A DNA stretch of 64,000 nucleotides from Mycolicibacterium lutetiense (GCF_017876775.1 NZ_JAGIOP010000002.1:2418001-2482000); one strand, 5' to 3'. Positions 55,023 to 64,000 are shown, numbered from the stretch's first letter. The notes: generated by a model from the letters alone, not told the origin. Program-made: numbers and translations.

Positions 55023-56413
55023 AAGTTGATCATGTGGCCGGTCAACCCGTGGAAGCACTCCTGCAGCGCCTCCGACAGGGTCGGGTGGGTGTGCACGTTG
55101 CGGGCCAACTCGTTGGCGGTCAGATCCCACTTCTGTGCCAGGGTCAGCTCCGGCAGCAGCTCGGAGACGTCCGGCCCGATCAGGTGCCCGCCGATCAGCT
55201 CGAGGTGCTTCTTGTCGGCGATCAGCTTCACGAAGCCGGTCGGGTCCGCCAGGCCGTGTGCCTTGCCGTTGGCGGTGAACGGGAACTTGGCGACGACCAC
55301 GTCGTACCCCTCGGCCTTGGCCTGCTCTTCGGTGAGCCCGAAGCTGGCCACCTGCGGCTGGCAGAACGTGGCGCGCGGCATCATCCGGTAATCGCCCAGC
55401 GTCAGAGTCTCTGCGCCGCCGATGGTTTCGGCCGCAACGACGCCCTGCGCCTCGGCCACGTGGGCCAGCTGGAGCTTGCCGGTGACATCGCCGATGGAGT
55501 AGATGCCGGGCACGTTGGTGCGCATGTAATCGTCGATCGCGATGGCGCCGCGGTCGGTCAGCGCGACACCGGCCGCCTCCAGGCCGAAGCCCTCGACGTT
55601 GGGCCCGAAACCGATGGCCTGCAACACCTTGTCGGCCTTGAGTTCCTCGGTCTTGCCGTCCTTGCTGACGGTGACGGTCACAGTCGTGCCGTCGTCGGCA
55701 ATTCCTTCGACCTTGGTGCCGGTGAGGATCTTGACGCCCAGCTTCTTGTACTGCTTCTCGATCTCCTTGGAGACCTCGGCGTCCTCGTTGGGCAGGGCGC
55801 GCGGCAGGAACTCGACGATGGTGACGTCGACGCCGTAGTTCTTCAGTACGTAGGCGAACTCCATGCCGATCGCACCGGCGCCGGCGATGATGATCGAGCC
55901 GGGCAGGTCGCGCGAGAGGATCTGGGTTTCGTAGGTGACGACGTTGTCGGACAACGAGGTACCCGGCACCAGGCGGGTGGACGACCCGGTGGCGATGATC
56001 GCGTTGTCGAACGTGAGTTCCTCCGAACCTCCCTCGTTGAGCTTGACCGACATCGACTTGGGCCCGGTGAAGGTGCCGTAGCCGTGAACCTCGGTGATCT
56101 TGTTCTTCTTCATCAGGAAGTGCACACCGGCCACCCGGCCGTCGGCGACCTTGCGGCTGCGGTCGAAGGCGGCACCGTAATCGAAGGTGGCCTCACCGCT
56201 GATGCCGAAGGTCTTGGCTTCCTTGGTGAAGATGTGTGCGAGTTCCGCATTGCGCAGCAACGCCTTGGACGGGATACACCCGACATTGAGGCACACGCCA
56301 CCCCAGTATTTGGGTTCGACAATTGCGGTGTTCAGCCCCAGTTGGGCGGCACGGATGGCCGCGACGTATCCACCGGGACCAGCTCCGAGAACGACGACGT
56401 CAAAGTGGGTCAC
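55019..56413 (-). CDS. lpdC: Dihydrolipoamide dehydrogenase
   Basis: A 464-residue FAD enzyme, the E3 component of pyruvate and branched-chain dehydrogenase complexes; in M. tuberculosis (Rv0462) it also serves the peroxynitrite reductase system. [23 protein letters not shown] binds [18 protein letters not shown] has the redox disulphide, [15 protein letters not shown] binds NAD, and HTHPTLSEA has the catalytic His. The start is a GTG directly after a candidate -10 box. Confidence 0.97.
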   Translation of the reverse strand: MTHFDVVVLGAGPGGYVAAIRAAQLGLNTAIVEPKYWGGVCLNVGCIPSKALLRNAELAHIFTKEAKTFGISGEATFDYGAAFDRSRKVADGRVAGVHFLMKKNKITEVHGYGTFTGPKSMSVKLNEGGSEELTFDNAIIATGSSTRLVPGTSLSDNVVTYETQILSRDLPGSIIIAGAGAIGMEFAYVLKNYGVDVTIVEFLPRALPNEDAEVSKEIEKQYKKLGVKILTGTKVEGIADDGTTVTVTVSKDGKTEELKADKVLQAIGFGPNVEGFGLEAAGVALTDRGAIAIDDYMRTNVPGIYSIGDVTGKLQLAHVAEAQGVVAAETIGGAETLTLGDYRMMPRATFCQPQVASFGLTEEQAKAEGYDVVVAKFPFTANGKAHGLADPTGFVKLIADKKHLELIGGHLIGPDVSELLPELTLAQKWDLTANELARNVHTHPTLSEALQECFHGLTGHMINF

Positions 56414-56419
56414 GACCCC

Positions 56420-56425
56420 ACCCTA
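56420..56425 (-). promoter_or_regulatory. Candidate -10 box for leaderless lpdC
   Basis: On the minus strand TAGGGT (TANNNT) ends 6 nt before the lpdC GTG at 56413, with no Shine-Dalgarno sequence between. Confidence 0.5.
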
Positions 56426-56443
56426 GTGGGCGGCGCAATGGTC

Positions 56444-56947
56444 CTACCGGGCGATCCAGCCGAACACGTAGGCACCGTAGAAAACCGCCGCGGCGGCCAT
56501 CGCCGCCAGGGGCGCCGACATCAGTGCGATGGCCAGGGCCGATACCAGGGGTTTGCGTTGGGCCGTCGACGCGATCAGCGCACCGACCGCGATGACGACG
56601 ACGTAGGCGAGTGCGACGAACACCGGCCAGGTCTTGTCGGCCGACTGGTACCAGTAGTAGTACAGGCCCGCCCCTGCCGCCGCGGAGACGAACCACACCG
56701 CGGCCAGGATGCCCACGAACGTCCACCATTTGACCGACAGGTAGGTGCCTTCCACCACGAGAGACGGGGCCGGGGCAGGCAACGGTACCGACGGCGCGTC
56801 GTCGGAGTCCGGCTGGTCCGGGGTCATGTCCTCCGCGCACGTCGTTTCGAGCAATGCCTCGTCGGCTTCAGCTCTGACGGCCTCGTTCTCCCCGGTATCG
56901 AACAGCGGGGAGAAGTCCCTGGTGGAGGTGTCGACGTCCTCAGCCAT
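56444..56947 (-). CDS. Membrane protein with acidic tail (Rv0461-like)
   Basis: A 167-residue protein: an acidic, Pro-rich cytoplasmic N-terminus (about 1-65), then four hydrophobic helices, first WWTFVGILAAVWFVSAAAGAG and last near AAVFYGAYVFGWIAR. ATG at 56947 overlaps the 3' end of the preceding small membrane gene by 8 bp. It corresponds in place to M. tuberculosis Rv0461. Function unknown. Confidence 0.75.
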   Translation of the reverse strand: MAEDVDTSTRDFSPLFDTGENEAVRAEADEALLETTCAEDMTPDQPDSDDAPSVPLPAPAPSLVVEGTYLSVKWWTFVGILAAVWFVSAAAGAGLYYYWYQSADKTWPVFVALAYVVVIAVGALIASTAQRKPLVSALAIALMSAPLAAMAAAAVFYGAYVFGWIAR

Positions 56948-57218
56948 GGGATGCCACCTGGATGATCGCCAGGGCGCCGAACCAGCCGGGCGCGATGGCC
57001 AGGACGCACGCGCCGACAGTGGTGACCCACCGCCGACCCGCAACCAGGACCACCAGGATCCCGAGCGCACCGGGAACCCCGAGGACCAGCGCAATCACCA
57101 CATCTGGCCGGACGGTGACCGTCACCAGCAGGGTCGACGCGATCCCGGCCAGCAGCCCGACCGCTACGCCGACCAACATGGCGCTGGTCAGCAGCCACGC
57201 CCGTGGCAGCGGAATCAC
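56940..57218 (-). CDS. Small hydrophobic protein (Rv0460-like)
   Basis: A 92-residue protein with three hydrophobic helices (LLTSAMLVGVAVGLLAGIA, VVIALVLGVPGALGILVVL, ACVLAIAPGWFGALAIIQV). GTG start. M. tuberculosis Rv0460 is at this place. It overlaps the following membrane gene by 8 bp, so both are co-transcribed with each other. Function unknown. Confidence 0.7.
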   Translation of the reverse strand: MIPLPRAWLLTSAMLVGVAVGLLAGIASTLLVTVTVRPDVVIALVLGVPGALGILVVLVAGRRWVTTVGACVLAIAPGWFGALAIIQVASHG

Positions 57219-57383
57219 TCTTCGACGATAACGCCGCGACCCCCGAGGCCAGCGGCACCGGCGCGGCGCGCCCCGGCCGATTTCGATTCGTAGCCATCCA
57301 TGGCCGGATCGGCTCCGAATGGTCTAAGAGGGTCGCGGCTGCGATGTGCGCCTCGACCGACGAACCAGCAGAAAGGCGCGTCT

Positions 57384-58247
57384 GTGCCGAAAACTCTGAC
57401 TCCTCACTTCGCCGACGTCCAAGCTCACTACGACCTCTCTGACGACTTCTTCCGGCTGTTTCTCGATCCGACGCAGACCTACAGCTGTGCGTACTTCGAG
57501 CGTGACGGCATGACATTGGAGGAAGCCCAGATCGCCAAGATCGACCTGGCCCTCGGCAAGTTGGGGCTCGAGCCGGGAATGACCTTGCTCGACGTCGGAT
57601 GCGGCTGGGGTGCCACCATGCGACGCGCCGTCGAACACTACGACGTCGACGTCGTAGGGCTGACGTTGTCGAAGAACCAGGCCGCCCACGTCGGTGAGAT
57701 GTTCGACGCCATGGACACCGACCGCAGCAGGCGGGTTCTCCTGCAGGGCTGGGAACAGTTCGACGAGCCGGTCGACCGGATCGTCTCGATTGGCGCGTTC
57801 GAGCACTTCGGTCATGACCGCTACCCCGCATTCTTCGACGCGGCGTATCAGGCTCTGCCGTCCGATGGAGTGATGTTGCTGCACACCATCTGCGGGATTG
57901 ATCCTCGCAAGGCACATGAGATGGGAGTGCCGGTCACCTTCGAGCTGGCCAGGTTCGTCAAGTTCATCCTGACCGAGATCTTTCCGGGCGGGCAATTGCC
58001 GTCGATTCCGATGGTCGACGAGCACGCGGTCGCGGCCGAATTCACGGTCACTCGTCAGCAATCACTACAGCCGCACTACGCGCAGACCCTCGACATGTGG
58101 GCGGCCAACCTGGAGGCCAACCAGGAGGCAGCCGTCGCGACGCAGTCCGAAGAGGTCTACGAGCGCTACATGAAGTATCTGACCGGCTGCGCGAAGCTGT
58201 TCCGGCGGCGGCAGACCGACGTCGTCCAGTTCACTTTGGAGAAGTAG
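57384..58247 (+). CDS. Cyclopropane mycolic acid synthase, PcaA-like
   Basis: A 287-residue methyltransferase, the same length as M. tuberculosis PcaA. LTPHFADVQAHYDLSDDFF, TYSCAYFERDGMTLEEAQIAKIDLALGKL, LLDVGCGWGATMRRA and the GAFEHFGHDRY segment closely follow PcaA; the tail is QFTLEK. It should add a methylene bridge to mycolic acid double bonds. GTG start after GAAAGGCGCG. In M. tuberculosis pcaA is beside umaA; here it is 8 kb away, beside Rv0459/0460-type genes. Confidence 0.9.
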   Translation: MPKTLTPHFADVQAHYDLSDDFFRLFLDPTQTYSCAYFERDGMTLEEAQIAKIDLALGKLGLEPGMTLLDVGCGWGATMRRAVEHYDVDVVGLTLSKNQAAHVGEMFDAMDTDRSRRVLLQGWEQFDEPVDRIVSIGAFEHFGHDRYPAFFDAAYQALPSDGVMLLHTICGIDPRKAHEMGVPVTFELARFVKFILTEIFPGGQLPSIPMVDEHAVAAEFTVTRQQSLQPHYAQTLDMWAANLEANQEAAVATQSEEVYERYMKYLTGCAKLFRRRQTDVVQFTLEK

Positions 58248-58731
58248 GCAGGGTCCGCGCCGGCACCGGGCACGCGTCCTCCGCTGCTGCGACGATGTGG
58301 CTGCCGGTATCGGGCGGTCGGGCGCCGGCGCTGTACTGCGCCCCGGTCACCGCAGGCTGCTCGGCCAACGCGTCGTTCTCGGCGTCGGTGAAAGCCCGGC
58401 CGCGGGACAGGAACCGCATGCCTTCGGGTGCTTCCAGGCTGAAGCCACCGCCACGACCGGGGACGACGTCGATCACCAGCTGGGTGTGTTTCCAGGCTTC
58501 GAACTGCGGGCCGGAGATCCACACCGGCACTCCGGTGCCGACGTCGAGAATCGCGAGCAGGATGTCGCGGTCGCCGACGATGAACTCCCCGTCGGGGTAA
58601 CACATCGGGGACGACCCGTCACAGCATCCGCCGGACTGGTGGAACATCAGCGAACCGTGACGCTCCTGGAGCCGCGCCAACAAATCGGCTGCGGCGGCGG
58701 TGATCAGGGCCCGTGAAGGTGGATGGCCCAT
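58231..58731 (-). CDS. DUF779 protein
   Basis: A 166-residue protein of the DUF779 family (M. tuberculosis Rv0459). SLMFHQSGGCCDGSSPMCYPDGEF has three or more conserved Cys, suggesting metal binding, then VPVWISGPQFEAWKHTQLVIDVVPGRGGGFSLE. DUF779 genes usually neighbour an aldehyde dehydrogenase; none is seen here. The 3' end overlaps the PcaA-like gene on the opposite strand by 17 bp. Function unknown. Confidence 0.87.
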   Translation of the reverse strand: MGHPPSRALITAAAADLLARLQERHGSLMFHQSGGCCDGSSPMCYPDGEFIVGDRDILLAILDVGTGVPVWISGPQFEAWKHTQLVIDVVPGRGGGFSLEAPEGMRFLSRGRAFTDAENDALAEQPAVTGAQYSAGARPPDTGSHIVAAAEDACPVPARTLPTSPK

Positions 58732-58798
58732 CGCAACCTCGCTTCCGACGGCCGTGGCGTTGTTCAGCTCACATTACGCGCGCGGTAACAATGGGTGG

Positions 58799-60799
58799 GT
58801 GGAGAAGGACCCTTACCTGTGGCTTGAGGACATCACCGGCGACGACGCATTGGCGTGGGTGCGGGCGCACAACGAGCCGACGATCGCGCAGTTGAGCGGC
58901 GAGCGTTTCGAGGCGATGCGCTCCGAGGTGCTCGAGATCCTCGACACCGATGCGCGGATCCCCTATCCGGGCCGGCGCGGCGAGTACCTGTACAACTTCT
59001 GGCGCGACGAGGCGAACCCGCGCGGCCTGTGGCGGCGCACCACCTTGGAGAGCTACCGCACCGACGATCCGGACTGGGACGTGATCCTGGATCTGGACGA
59101 GCTGGCGCGCGCCGAGGACGAGAACTGGGTGTGGGCCGGGCCCGAGGTGATCGAGCCGGAACACACCCTGGCCATGATCAGCCTGTCCCGAGGCGGCGCC
59201 GACGCCACCGTGGTGCGCGAGTTCGACATGCGGACACGGGAATTCGTGTCCGGCGGATTCGAGCTGGCCGAAGCCAAGTCCTCGGTGTCCTGGCAGGACG
59301 AGGACACCCTGCTGGTGTGCACCGATTTCGGTGAGGGGTCGATGACCGAGTCCGGTTATCCGCGGATCGCCAAGCGCTGGCGCCGCGGCGAGCCGTTGGC
59401 CGACGCCGAGACGGTGTACGAGGCGGAGCCGGCCGATGTCCGGGTGATCGCCTCGATCGACCGAACCCCGGGGTTCGAGCACACCCGGTTGGGCCGCTAC
59501 ACCGACTTCTACCACCGCATCCGTTACGAAGTACGCGACGGCGAGCTCATCGAACTCAAGGTCCCGACCGACTCGTCGCTGTCGCTGCACCGCGAGTGGT
59601 TGCTGATCGCACTGCGGACCGACTGGCAGGTGGGTGGGGTCACCTACCCGGCGGGTGCGTTACTGGGCGCCAACTTCGATGATTTCCTTTCCGACACAGC
59701 CGATCTCGCGATGATCTATGAGCCCGACGAGCACAGCAGCCTGTCCAGCGTGCAGTGGACCAAGGAGAAGCTGATCCTCATCACGCTGCGTGATGTCGCG
59801 AGCCACGTCGAGGTCGTGACACCCGGGACGTGGGAGCGCAGGGACGCACCGGACATTCCGCCGGCGACGGACACCATCGTCGTCGACATCGACCATCTCG
59901 GTGACGAGGTCTTCTACAACTCAAGCGGATTCACCACCCCGTCGCGTCTGCTGCACGGCACCGCAGGCGGCCCGCTGGTCGAAATCAAGTCCGCACCGGC
60001 GTTCTACGACGCCACCGGCATCGACGTCGAGCAGTTCTTCGCGACGTCCAAGGACGGCACGAAGGTCCCGTATTTCGTGGTCGGCCGTCGCGACGAGCCG
60101 AGCCCGACGTACCTCTACGGCTACGGCGGGTTCCAGAATTCGTTGACGCCGGGGTACATCGGCGGGATCGGCCGGGGCTGGCTGGAGCGGGGCGGCACCT
60201 ACGTGCAGGCCAACATCCGTGGCGGCGGCGAGTACGGCCCGGGCTGGCACACGCAGGCGATGCGGGAGAACCGCCACCTGGTGTACGAGGATTTCGCTGC
60301 GATCGCCGCCGATCTGGTGGACCGCGGCATCACCACGGTTGAGCAGCTCGGAGCGTCCGGCGGCAGCAACGGCGGCCTGCTGATGGGTGTGATGCTGACG
60401 CAGTACCCGGAGCTGTTCGGGGCACTGGTGTGCAGTGTGCCGCTGCTGGACATGAAGCGGTTCCACCTGCTGCTCGCGGGGGCGTCCTGGGTGGCCGAGT
60501 ACGGCAACCCCGACGATCCGGCAGACTGGGAGTTCATGGCGAAATATTCGCCCTACCAGAATGTTTCGGAGTCAGCGCCATATCCGCCGATCCTGATCAC
60601 CACGTCGACCCGCGATGACCGGGTGCATCCCGGGCACGCCAGGAAGATGACGGCGGCTCTGGAGGCAGCCGGGCACCGGGTGCTGTACTACGAGAACATC
60701 GAAGGTGGCCACGGCGGCGCGGCCGACAACAAGCAGTCCGCGTTCAAGGCGGCGCTGACGTACGAGTTCCTCTGGCAGACCCTCGGGGATCGCACCTAG
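58799..60799 (+). CDS. Prolyl oligopeptidase family serine peptidase (S9A)
   Basis: A 666-residue peptidase (M. tuberculosis Rv0457c). The N-terminus DPYLWLEDITGDDALAWVRAHN is characteristic, a beta-propeller covers about 60-390, and the catalytic domain follows, with nucleophile Ser in GASGGSNGGLL, Asp in TSTRDDRVHP and His in EGGHGGAAD. No signal peptide, so cytosolic. GTG at 58799 is chosen. Its TAG stop shares CTAG with the stop of the convergent gene. Confidence 0.93.
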   Translation: MEKDPYLWLEDITGDDALAWVRAHNEPTIAQLSGERFEAMRSEVLEILDTDARIPYPGRRGEYLYNFWRDEANPRGLWRRTTLESYRTDDPDWDVILDLDELARAEDENWVWAGPEVIEPEHTLAMISLSRGGADATVVREFDMRTREFVSGGFELAEAKSSVSWQDEDTLLVCTDFGEGSMTESGYPRIAKRWRRGEPLADAETVYEAEPADVRVIASIDRTPGFEHTRLGRYTDFYHRIRYEVRDGELIELKVPTDSSLSLHREWLLIALRTDWQVGGVTYPAGALLGANFDDFLSDTADLAMIYEPDEHSSLSSVQWTKEKLILITLRDVASHVEVVTPGTWERRDAPDIPPATDTIVVDIDHLGDEVFYNSSGFTTPSRLLHGTAGGPLVEIKSAPAFYDATGIDVEQFFATSKDGTKVPYFVVGRRDEPSPTYLYGYGGFQNSLTPGYIGGIGRGWLERGGTYVQANIRGGGEYGPGWHTQAMRENRHLVYEDFAAIAADLVDRGITTVEQLGASGGSNGGLLMGVMLTQYPELFGALVCSVPLLDMKRFHLLLAGASWVAEYGNPDDPADWEFMAKYSPYQNVSESAPYPPILITTSTRDDRVHPGHARKMTAALEAAGHRVLYYENIEGGHGGAADNKQSAFKAALTYEFLWQTLGDRT

Positions 60800-61845
60800 C
60801 CCAGCACTCCCCGACCGGCGATCATCGGCAGGTCCAGGAAGGTCCGGATTCCGGGGGCGGCCGCGCACACCGGCGCGATGGCGTGCACCGCGTGCATCGC
60901 GGTGCCGAGACAGCCCTGCTCGGTCTCGTCCTCGCCGTAGGTGGCGATACAGGATCTGAGCTCCATCGACGGATTCCCTTCGACGGTGACGTGCCAACCG
61001 CGCCCGGCCGGCCAGTCGGGCGCCTGATCGTCGCCGAGCCGGGTGATGTGTTCGATGGTCAGCGCGGGCCGGCCGTTGACGACGGCGGTGTAGGAAAACC
61101 GTTGCGCTGACACTGTTCCCGCTTCGATGCGGCCGGACTTGATATCGAACGCCTCGGCAGCGACGGCCACCTGGCGGTCGAAGACGAAGTCGTCGATGGT
61201 GGCGCCGAGCCCGTCGGCCAGCAGCATCAGCGGTGCCTTGAAGGTGAGCCCGGCCAGGGCTGGATCGGCCATCGGCACCGCTTCGTCGGGCCGCTTGCCG
61301 AAGCCCATGATGTCGAACATCATCTCGGGGCTGTCGTAGGTGCTGTAGTCCATCAGTTCCTGCACCAGCAGCGTGTCGATCCGCTGGAACAGCCCCGACA
61401 TGGTCAACGGCAGAACCTCTGCGGCCCAGCCTGGTTCGATTCCGGTGGCATGGAATGAGGAGCTGCCCTGCGCGCAGGCCGCTTCCAGTTTGTCCACCAC
61501 CCGCTGCCCCATGCTCAGCGGGTAGATCAGCCCGGTGACCGCGGTAGACACCACGTTCTTGCCCGAGGCCAGCAGTCGGCAGATGTCGTCGACCGCGCCC
61601 ATCGGGTTCATCTCGCCCTGCGGCATGTACAGCACGCAGTCGGCGTCGAGCGCCACGATCTCATCCCGATCCGCGGTGGCGGCGACACCGATGTCGCCGA
61701 TACCGCAGATGTCGCCGACGTCGCGGCCGGCCTTTGCGTCGCTGTAGACCAGCGCACCGACCAGCTCGAGATCGCGGTGAGCATGTACCGCGGCCACCGC
61801 ATGTTTACCCACGGATCCGGTGGCCCATTGAATGACGCGCAGCAT
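60796..61845 (-). CDS. Dihydrodipicolinate reductase-like NAD(P)-binding protein
   Basis: A 349-residue protein with an N-terminal Rossmann domain (LRVIQWATGSVGKHAVAAVHAH) of the DapB-N-like group and a C-terminal domain found in a large actinobacterial family of unknown substrate. GIEPGWAAEVLPLTMSGLF is typical. It is not the biosynthetic DapB. Often annotated as NAD(P)H-dependent amine or steroid-linked dehydrogenase; no pathway can be assigned here. Confidence 0.8.
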   Translation of the reverse strand: MLRVIQWATGSVGKHAVAAVHAHRDLELVGALVYSDAKAGRDVGDICGIGDIGVAATADRDEIVALDADCVLYMPQGEMNPMGAVDDICRLLASGKNVVSTAVTGLIYPLSMGQRVVDKLEAACAQGSSSFHATGIEPGWAAEVLPLTMSGLFQRIDTLLVQELMDYSTYDSPEMMFDIMGFGKRPDEAVPMADPALAGLTFKAPLMLLADGLGATIDDFVFDRQVAVAAEAFDIKSGRIEAGTVSAQRFSYTAVVNGRPALTIEHITRLGDDQAPDWPAGRGWHVTVEGNPSMELRSCIATYGEDETEQGCLGTAMHAVHAIAPVCAAAPGIRTFLDLPMIAGRGVLG

Positions 61846-62059
61846 GCCGTGGAGATTACGGTAAATACGACAGTTGGTCAGCGGATCGCGCCGTAATTAA
61901 CGGATCGGTCACAGAATGCTGACGATGGATCTCGTTGGGTGTCACCGACCACGTCACCGTAGGTAACCTCCCGACCGGGCGAAGGGTTTCCCCCCGAGAC
62001 AACGGCTTTCGGCCTCAACCGCAGTGTGCTGCATCCACCCGAAGGGAAGCTTGCGAAGA

Positions 62060-64000
62060 ATGAGGCCGCCTGGTTTCCGCATGGTCAGACACTCGGGAAT
62101 CGCAACCAGCAGAAGACTCAGATATCTGTCGGTACTCCTGACGATTGCGCTGACCGCGGTGAGCGCCGGACCCGCAATCAGCACGGCCACGGCCGACCCC
62201 ACACAGACGCGCTATTCGCTGGCGAACGGCTGTTACACGATCAACGCTCCGACCGGGCCGCTGGCGCCGACCGCCGGACCGTACCGGATGCACGCGACAG
62301 CGCTCGGTGAATACCTGCTCTACGGCCGCAACGGTGATCTGCTCAACGCATCGTTGCAGTCGGTCAATACCGTGCGCACGCCGGCCCTGACATCGGTGTG
62401 GCGCGTGGACGGTTCCGGCGCAAGCGGATTCATCCTCACCAATACCGCCACCCGGGGTAGCACTCCTGTCACCTTCGTGCCGGCGGCCGGGTGCGCGGAG
62501 TACCCCGAGGCTGACGACGGGACCACCGGCATGCCGGTGCCGAGCGTCGCCCCGGACGGGTCGATCGTCGGAACGATCGATACGCATGTGCACGTCACCG
62601 CCTACGAGTTCATGGGCGGCAACTTCCACTGCGGACGGCCCTGGCATCCCCTCGGCGCGCCCTACGCGCTGCCCGATTGTTCCCAGTACCGCGGCGGCAC
62701 CAACGGCCTGGTCGCCAGTTTCCTCGACTACGGCGAACCGTTCCACGCCACCGACACTCGCGGTTGGCCGACCTTCCGCGACTGGCCCAGGCCGTCCGTG
62801 CTCAGCACCGAGGGCACCTACTGGACCAGTATCGAGCGGACCTGGAAAGCCGGCCTGCGCATGATGACCGTCGACCTGGTCGACAACGAATCGCTGTGCA
62901 TGCTGATGACCAGCCGTCGAAACCAATGCAACGACATGACTTCCGTGCGGACCCAGGCAGCGAGCCTGCGCGCACTGCAGGACTACATCGATGCCCAGGC
63001 CGGCGGGCCAGGGCAAGGGTTCTTCCGCATCGTCACCGATCCCGCCTCAGCGCGCCGGGTCGCCGCATCCGGCAAGCTCGCCGTGATGCTCGGTATGGAA
63101 GTGTCCGACGCGATGAATTGCGGTGTGGTGCTGGGCGTGCCGAAATGTGGGCCGGGCGATGTCGACCGCTGGCTCGCAGAACTCCGGAATCTCGGTGTCA
63201 GTAGCTTCTTCCCGATCCACAAGTTCGACAACGCGTTCGGCGGCACCAAGATGGACAGCGATGCCACCGGCCTCTTGGTGAACGCGGGCAACTTCATGCA
63301 GACCGGCACATTCTGGAATGTCCAGTCCTGCACCGGTCCCGAACACGACAACACTCAGCCCTCGGTGCCGCTGGCCGGCAACATCAATCAATTCCTGGCC
63401 AGGCTCGTCGGACCCCTGATCGGCGGTGCATCGCTGCCGCTCTATGCCCCCGGGCCCCACTGCAACGTCCGCCGTCTGACAGCGATGGGCAATTACCTGA
63501 TCAACGCCATGATGGACCAGGGCTTTCTCATCGAGGTCGACCACCTGGACGAGGTCACCGCCGACGAGGTCATGAGCATCATCGAACGGCGGCAGTATCC
63601 CGGCGTGGTGTCCTCGCACAGCTGGGGCTCAGATCGCACCATCCAACGTGTCTACGCCGTAGGCGGTTTCGCCACCCCGTACGCCGGTCCAGCCGCAAGT
63701 GCCATCGGCGCCTGGCGCCAGTACCGGGCCATGCCGCGCCCGAGCTCGGACTTCGGTTTCGGCTTCGGTTCCGACATGAACGGCCTGGCACCCCAGGGCG
63801 GGCCACTCGGCGCCGGCGTCGTCACGTACCCGTTCACCTCACACGACGGTCAGGTGACCTTCGACCGGGAACGTTGGGGCGAGCGCACTTTCGATATCAA
63901 CACCGATGGCACCGCCACCTACGGCAGCTACGCGGACTGGCTCGAAGCGATCCGCGTCCTCGGCGGGCCGCAGATCATGACCGACATGTTCAACGGCGCG
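62060..64000 (+). CDS. Secreted peptidase M19/amidohydrolase-like protein (runs off right edge)
   Basis: At least 647 residues, with no stop before the window ends. An N-terminal signal peptide (RRLRYLSVLLTIALTAVSAG, cleavage near TATADP) predicts export. Metal-binding motifs include GTIDTHVHVTAY near the first domain, IEVDHLDEVTADEV, VVSSHSWGSDRT, and FGSDMNGLAPQ, in the order of membrane-dipeptidase (M19)-like or amidohydrolase TIM barrels. At least eight Cys suggest disulphides. ATG at 62060 follows GAAGGGAAG; an ATG at 62081 is also possible. Substrate unknown. Confidence 0.72.
   Translation, partial: MRPPGFRMVRHSGIATSRRLRYLSVLLTIALTAVSAGPAISTATADPTQTRYSLANGCYTINAPTGPLAPTAGPYRMHATALGEYLLYGRNGDLLNASLQSVNTVRTPALTSVWRVDGSGASGFILTNTATRGSTPVTFVPAAGCAEYPEADDGTTGMPVPSVAPDGSIVGTIDTHVHVTAYEFMGGNFHCGRPWHPLGAPYALPDCSQYRGGTNGLVASFLDYGEPFHATDTRGWPTFRDWPRPSVLSTEGTYWTSIERTWKAGLRMMTVDLVDNESLCMLMTSRRNQCNDMTSVRTQAASLRALQDYIDAQAGGPGQGFFRIVTDPASARRVAASGKLAVMLGMEVSDAMNCGVVLGVPKCGPGDVDRWLAELRNLGVSSFFPIHKFDNAFGGTKMDSDATGLLVNAGNFMQTGTFWNVQSCTGPEHDNTQPSVPLAGNINQFLARLVGPLIGGASLPLYAPGPHCNVRRLTAMGNYLINAMMDQGFLIEVDHLDEVTADEVMSIIERRQYPGVVSSHSWGSDRTIQRVYAVGGFATPYAGPAASAIGAWRQYRAMPRPSSDFGFGFGSDMNGLAPQGGPLGAGVVTYPFTSHDGQVTFDRERWGERTFDINTDGTATYGSYADWLEAIRVLGGPQIMTDMFNGA

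Noticed and set aside
55034-56965. Long plus-strand open frame (643 codons) opposite lpdC
   Set aside because: Antisense shadow of lpdC; Gly/Asp/Val-rich with no family features.
61855-61897. Inverted ATTACGG/CCGTAAT heptamers upstream of the DapB-like gene
   Set aside because: Arms are 7 bp and 29 bp apart; too weak to call an operator.

Overview
The window is a high-GC chromosomal segment from a mycobacterium, most likely a rapid grower of the Mycolicibacterium type. Evidence is gene content and order. The segment carries mycolic-acid methyltransferases, mycothiol glycosyltransferase mshA, heparin-binding haemagglutinin hbhA, the senX3-regX3 pair, isocitrate lyase with its regulator ramB, and an L,D-transpeptidase lipoprotein. 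From about 13.5 kb to 60.8 kb the order follows, in reverse orientation, what I recall of the M. tuberculosis Rv0457c-Rv0512 region. Family assignments come from reading the proteins and from memory of these families; no database search was run.

Layout. 1-5.1 kb: a lipid/ester block. A LIP-family lipase (cut by the left edge), a short-chain dehydrogenase and a metallo-beta-lactamase-like protein form a 4-bp-overlap operon, divergent from an AraC regulator. A small secreted protein and a lipoprotein lipase follow. 5.4-12.4 kb: accessory metabolism. It holds an acyl-ACP desaturase, an MddA-like membrane methyltransferase, small orphans around an AT-rich gap, a TetR/MpaB-oxygenase unit with a palindromic operator, a Tat-exported esterase and an aminoglycoside phosphotransferase. 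12.4-19.3 kb: glutaredoxin-like gene, hemA-hemC-hemD-hemB (tetrapyrrole synthesis) and four membrane-protein genes, nearly all chained by short overlaps. 19.3-28.5 kb: HAD phosphatase, FAS1-like dehydratase, acyltransferase, an SDR-like epimerase, ribosomal protein bS22, a small HTH protein, proC, a thioesterase, a sugar isomerase-like protein, a membrane protein and the exopolyphosphatase ppx1. 28.7-34.1 kb: Cys-rich protein, regX3-senX3 (phosphate-starvation signalling), phosphoglycerate mutase, YbjN protein and mshA. 34.1-43.9 kb: ROK regulator, SDR, L,D-transpeptidase, murB, two DUF2505 proteins, a methyltransferase with no canonical start codon, a nitrilase-like hydrolase, an LmeA-family protein, deoC and small exported or membrane proteins. 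43.9-48.2 kb: hbhA, an XRE regulator, a DUF445 protein, a TetR regulator and a PPK2 kinase. 48.2-58.7 kb: umaA, fadB2, icl1, an acyl-ACP thioesterase, ramB, a CMD protein, lpdC, membrane proteins, a pcaA-like methyltransferase and a DUF779 protein. 58.8-64 kb: prolyl oligopeptidase, a dihydrodipicolinate-reductase-like protein and a secreted peptidase-M19-like protein cut by the right edge.

Functionally the window joins envelope lipid modification (umaA, pcaA-like gene, thioesterase, desaturase) with fatty-acid and C2 use (fadB2, icl1, ramB, lpdC), polyphosphate and phosphate control (ppx1, PPK2, SenX3-RegX3), redox buffering (mshA, glutaredoxin-like protein) and haem synthesis. Much of it is core genome. 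The least explained parts are the AT-rich gap and orphan genes at 7.3-8.4 kb, two intergenic tandem repeats, large hairpins at convergent gene ends, and the methyltransferase that seems to start at ACG. No tRNA, rRNA, CRISPR array, insertion sequence or prophage was seen.
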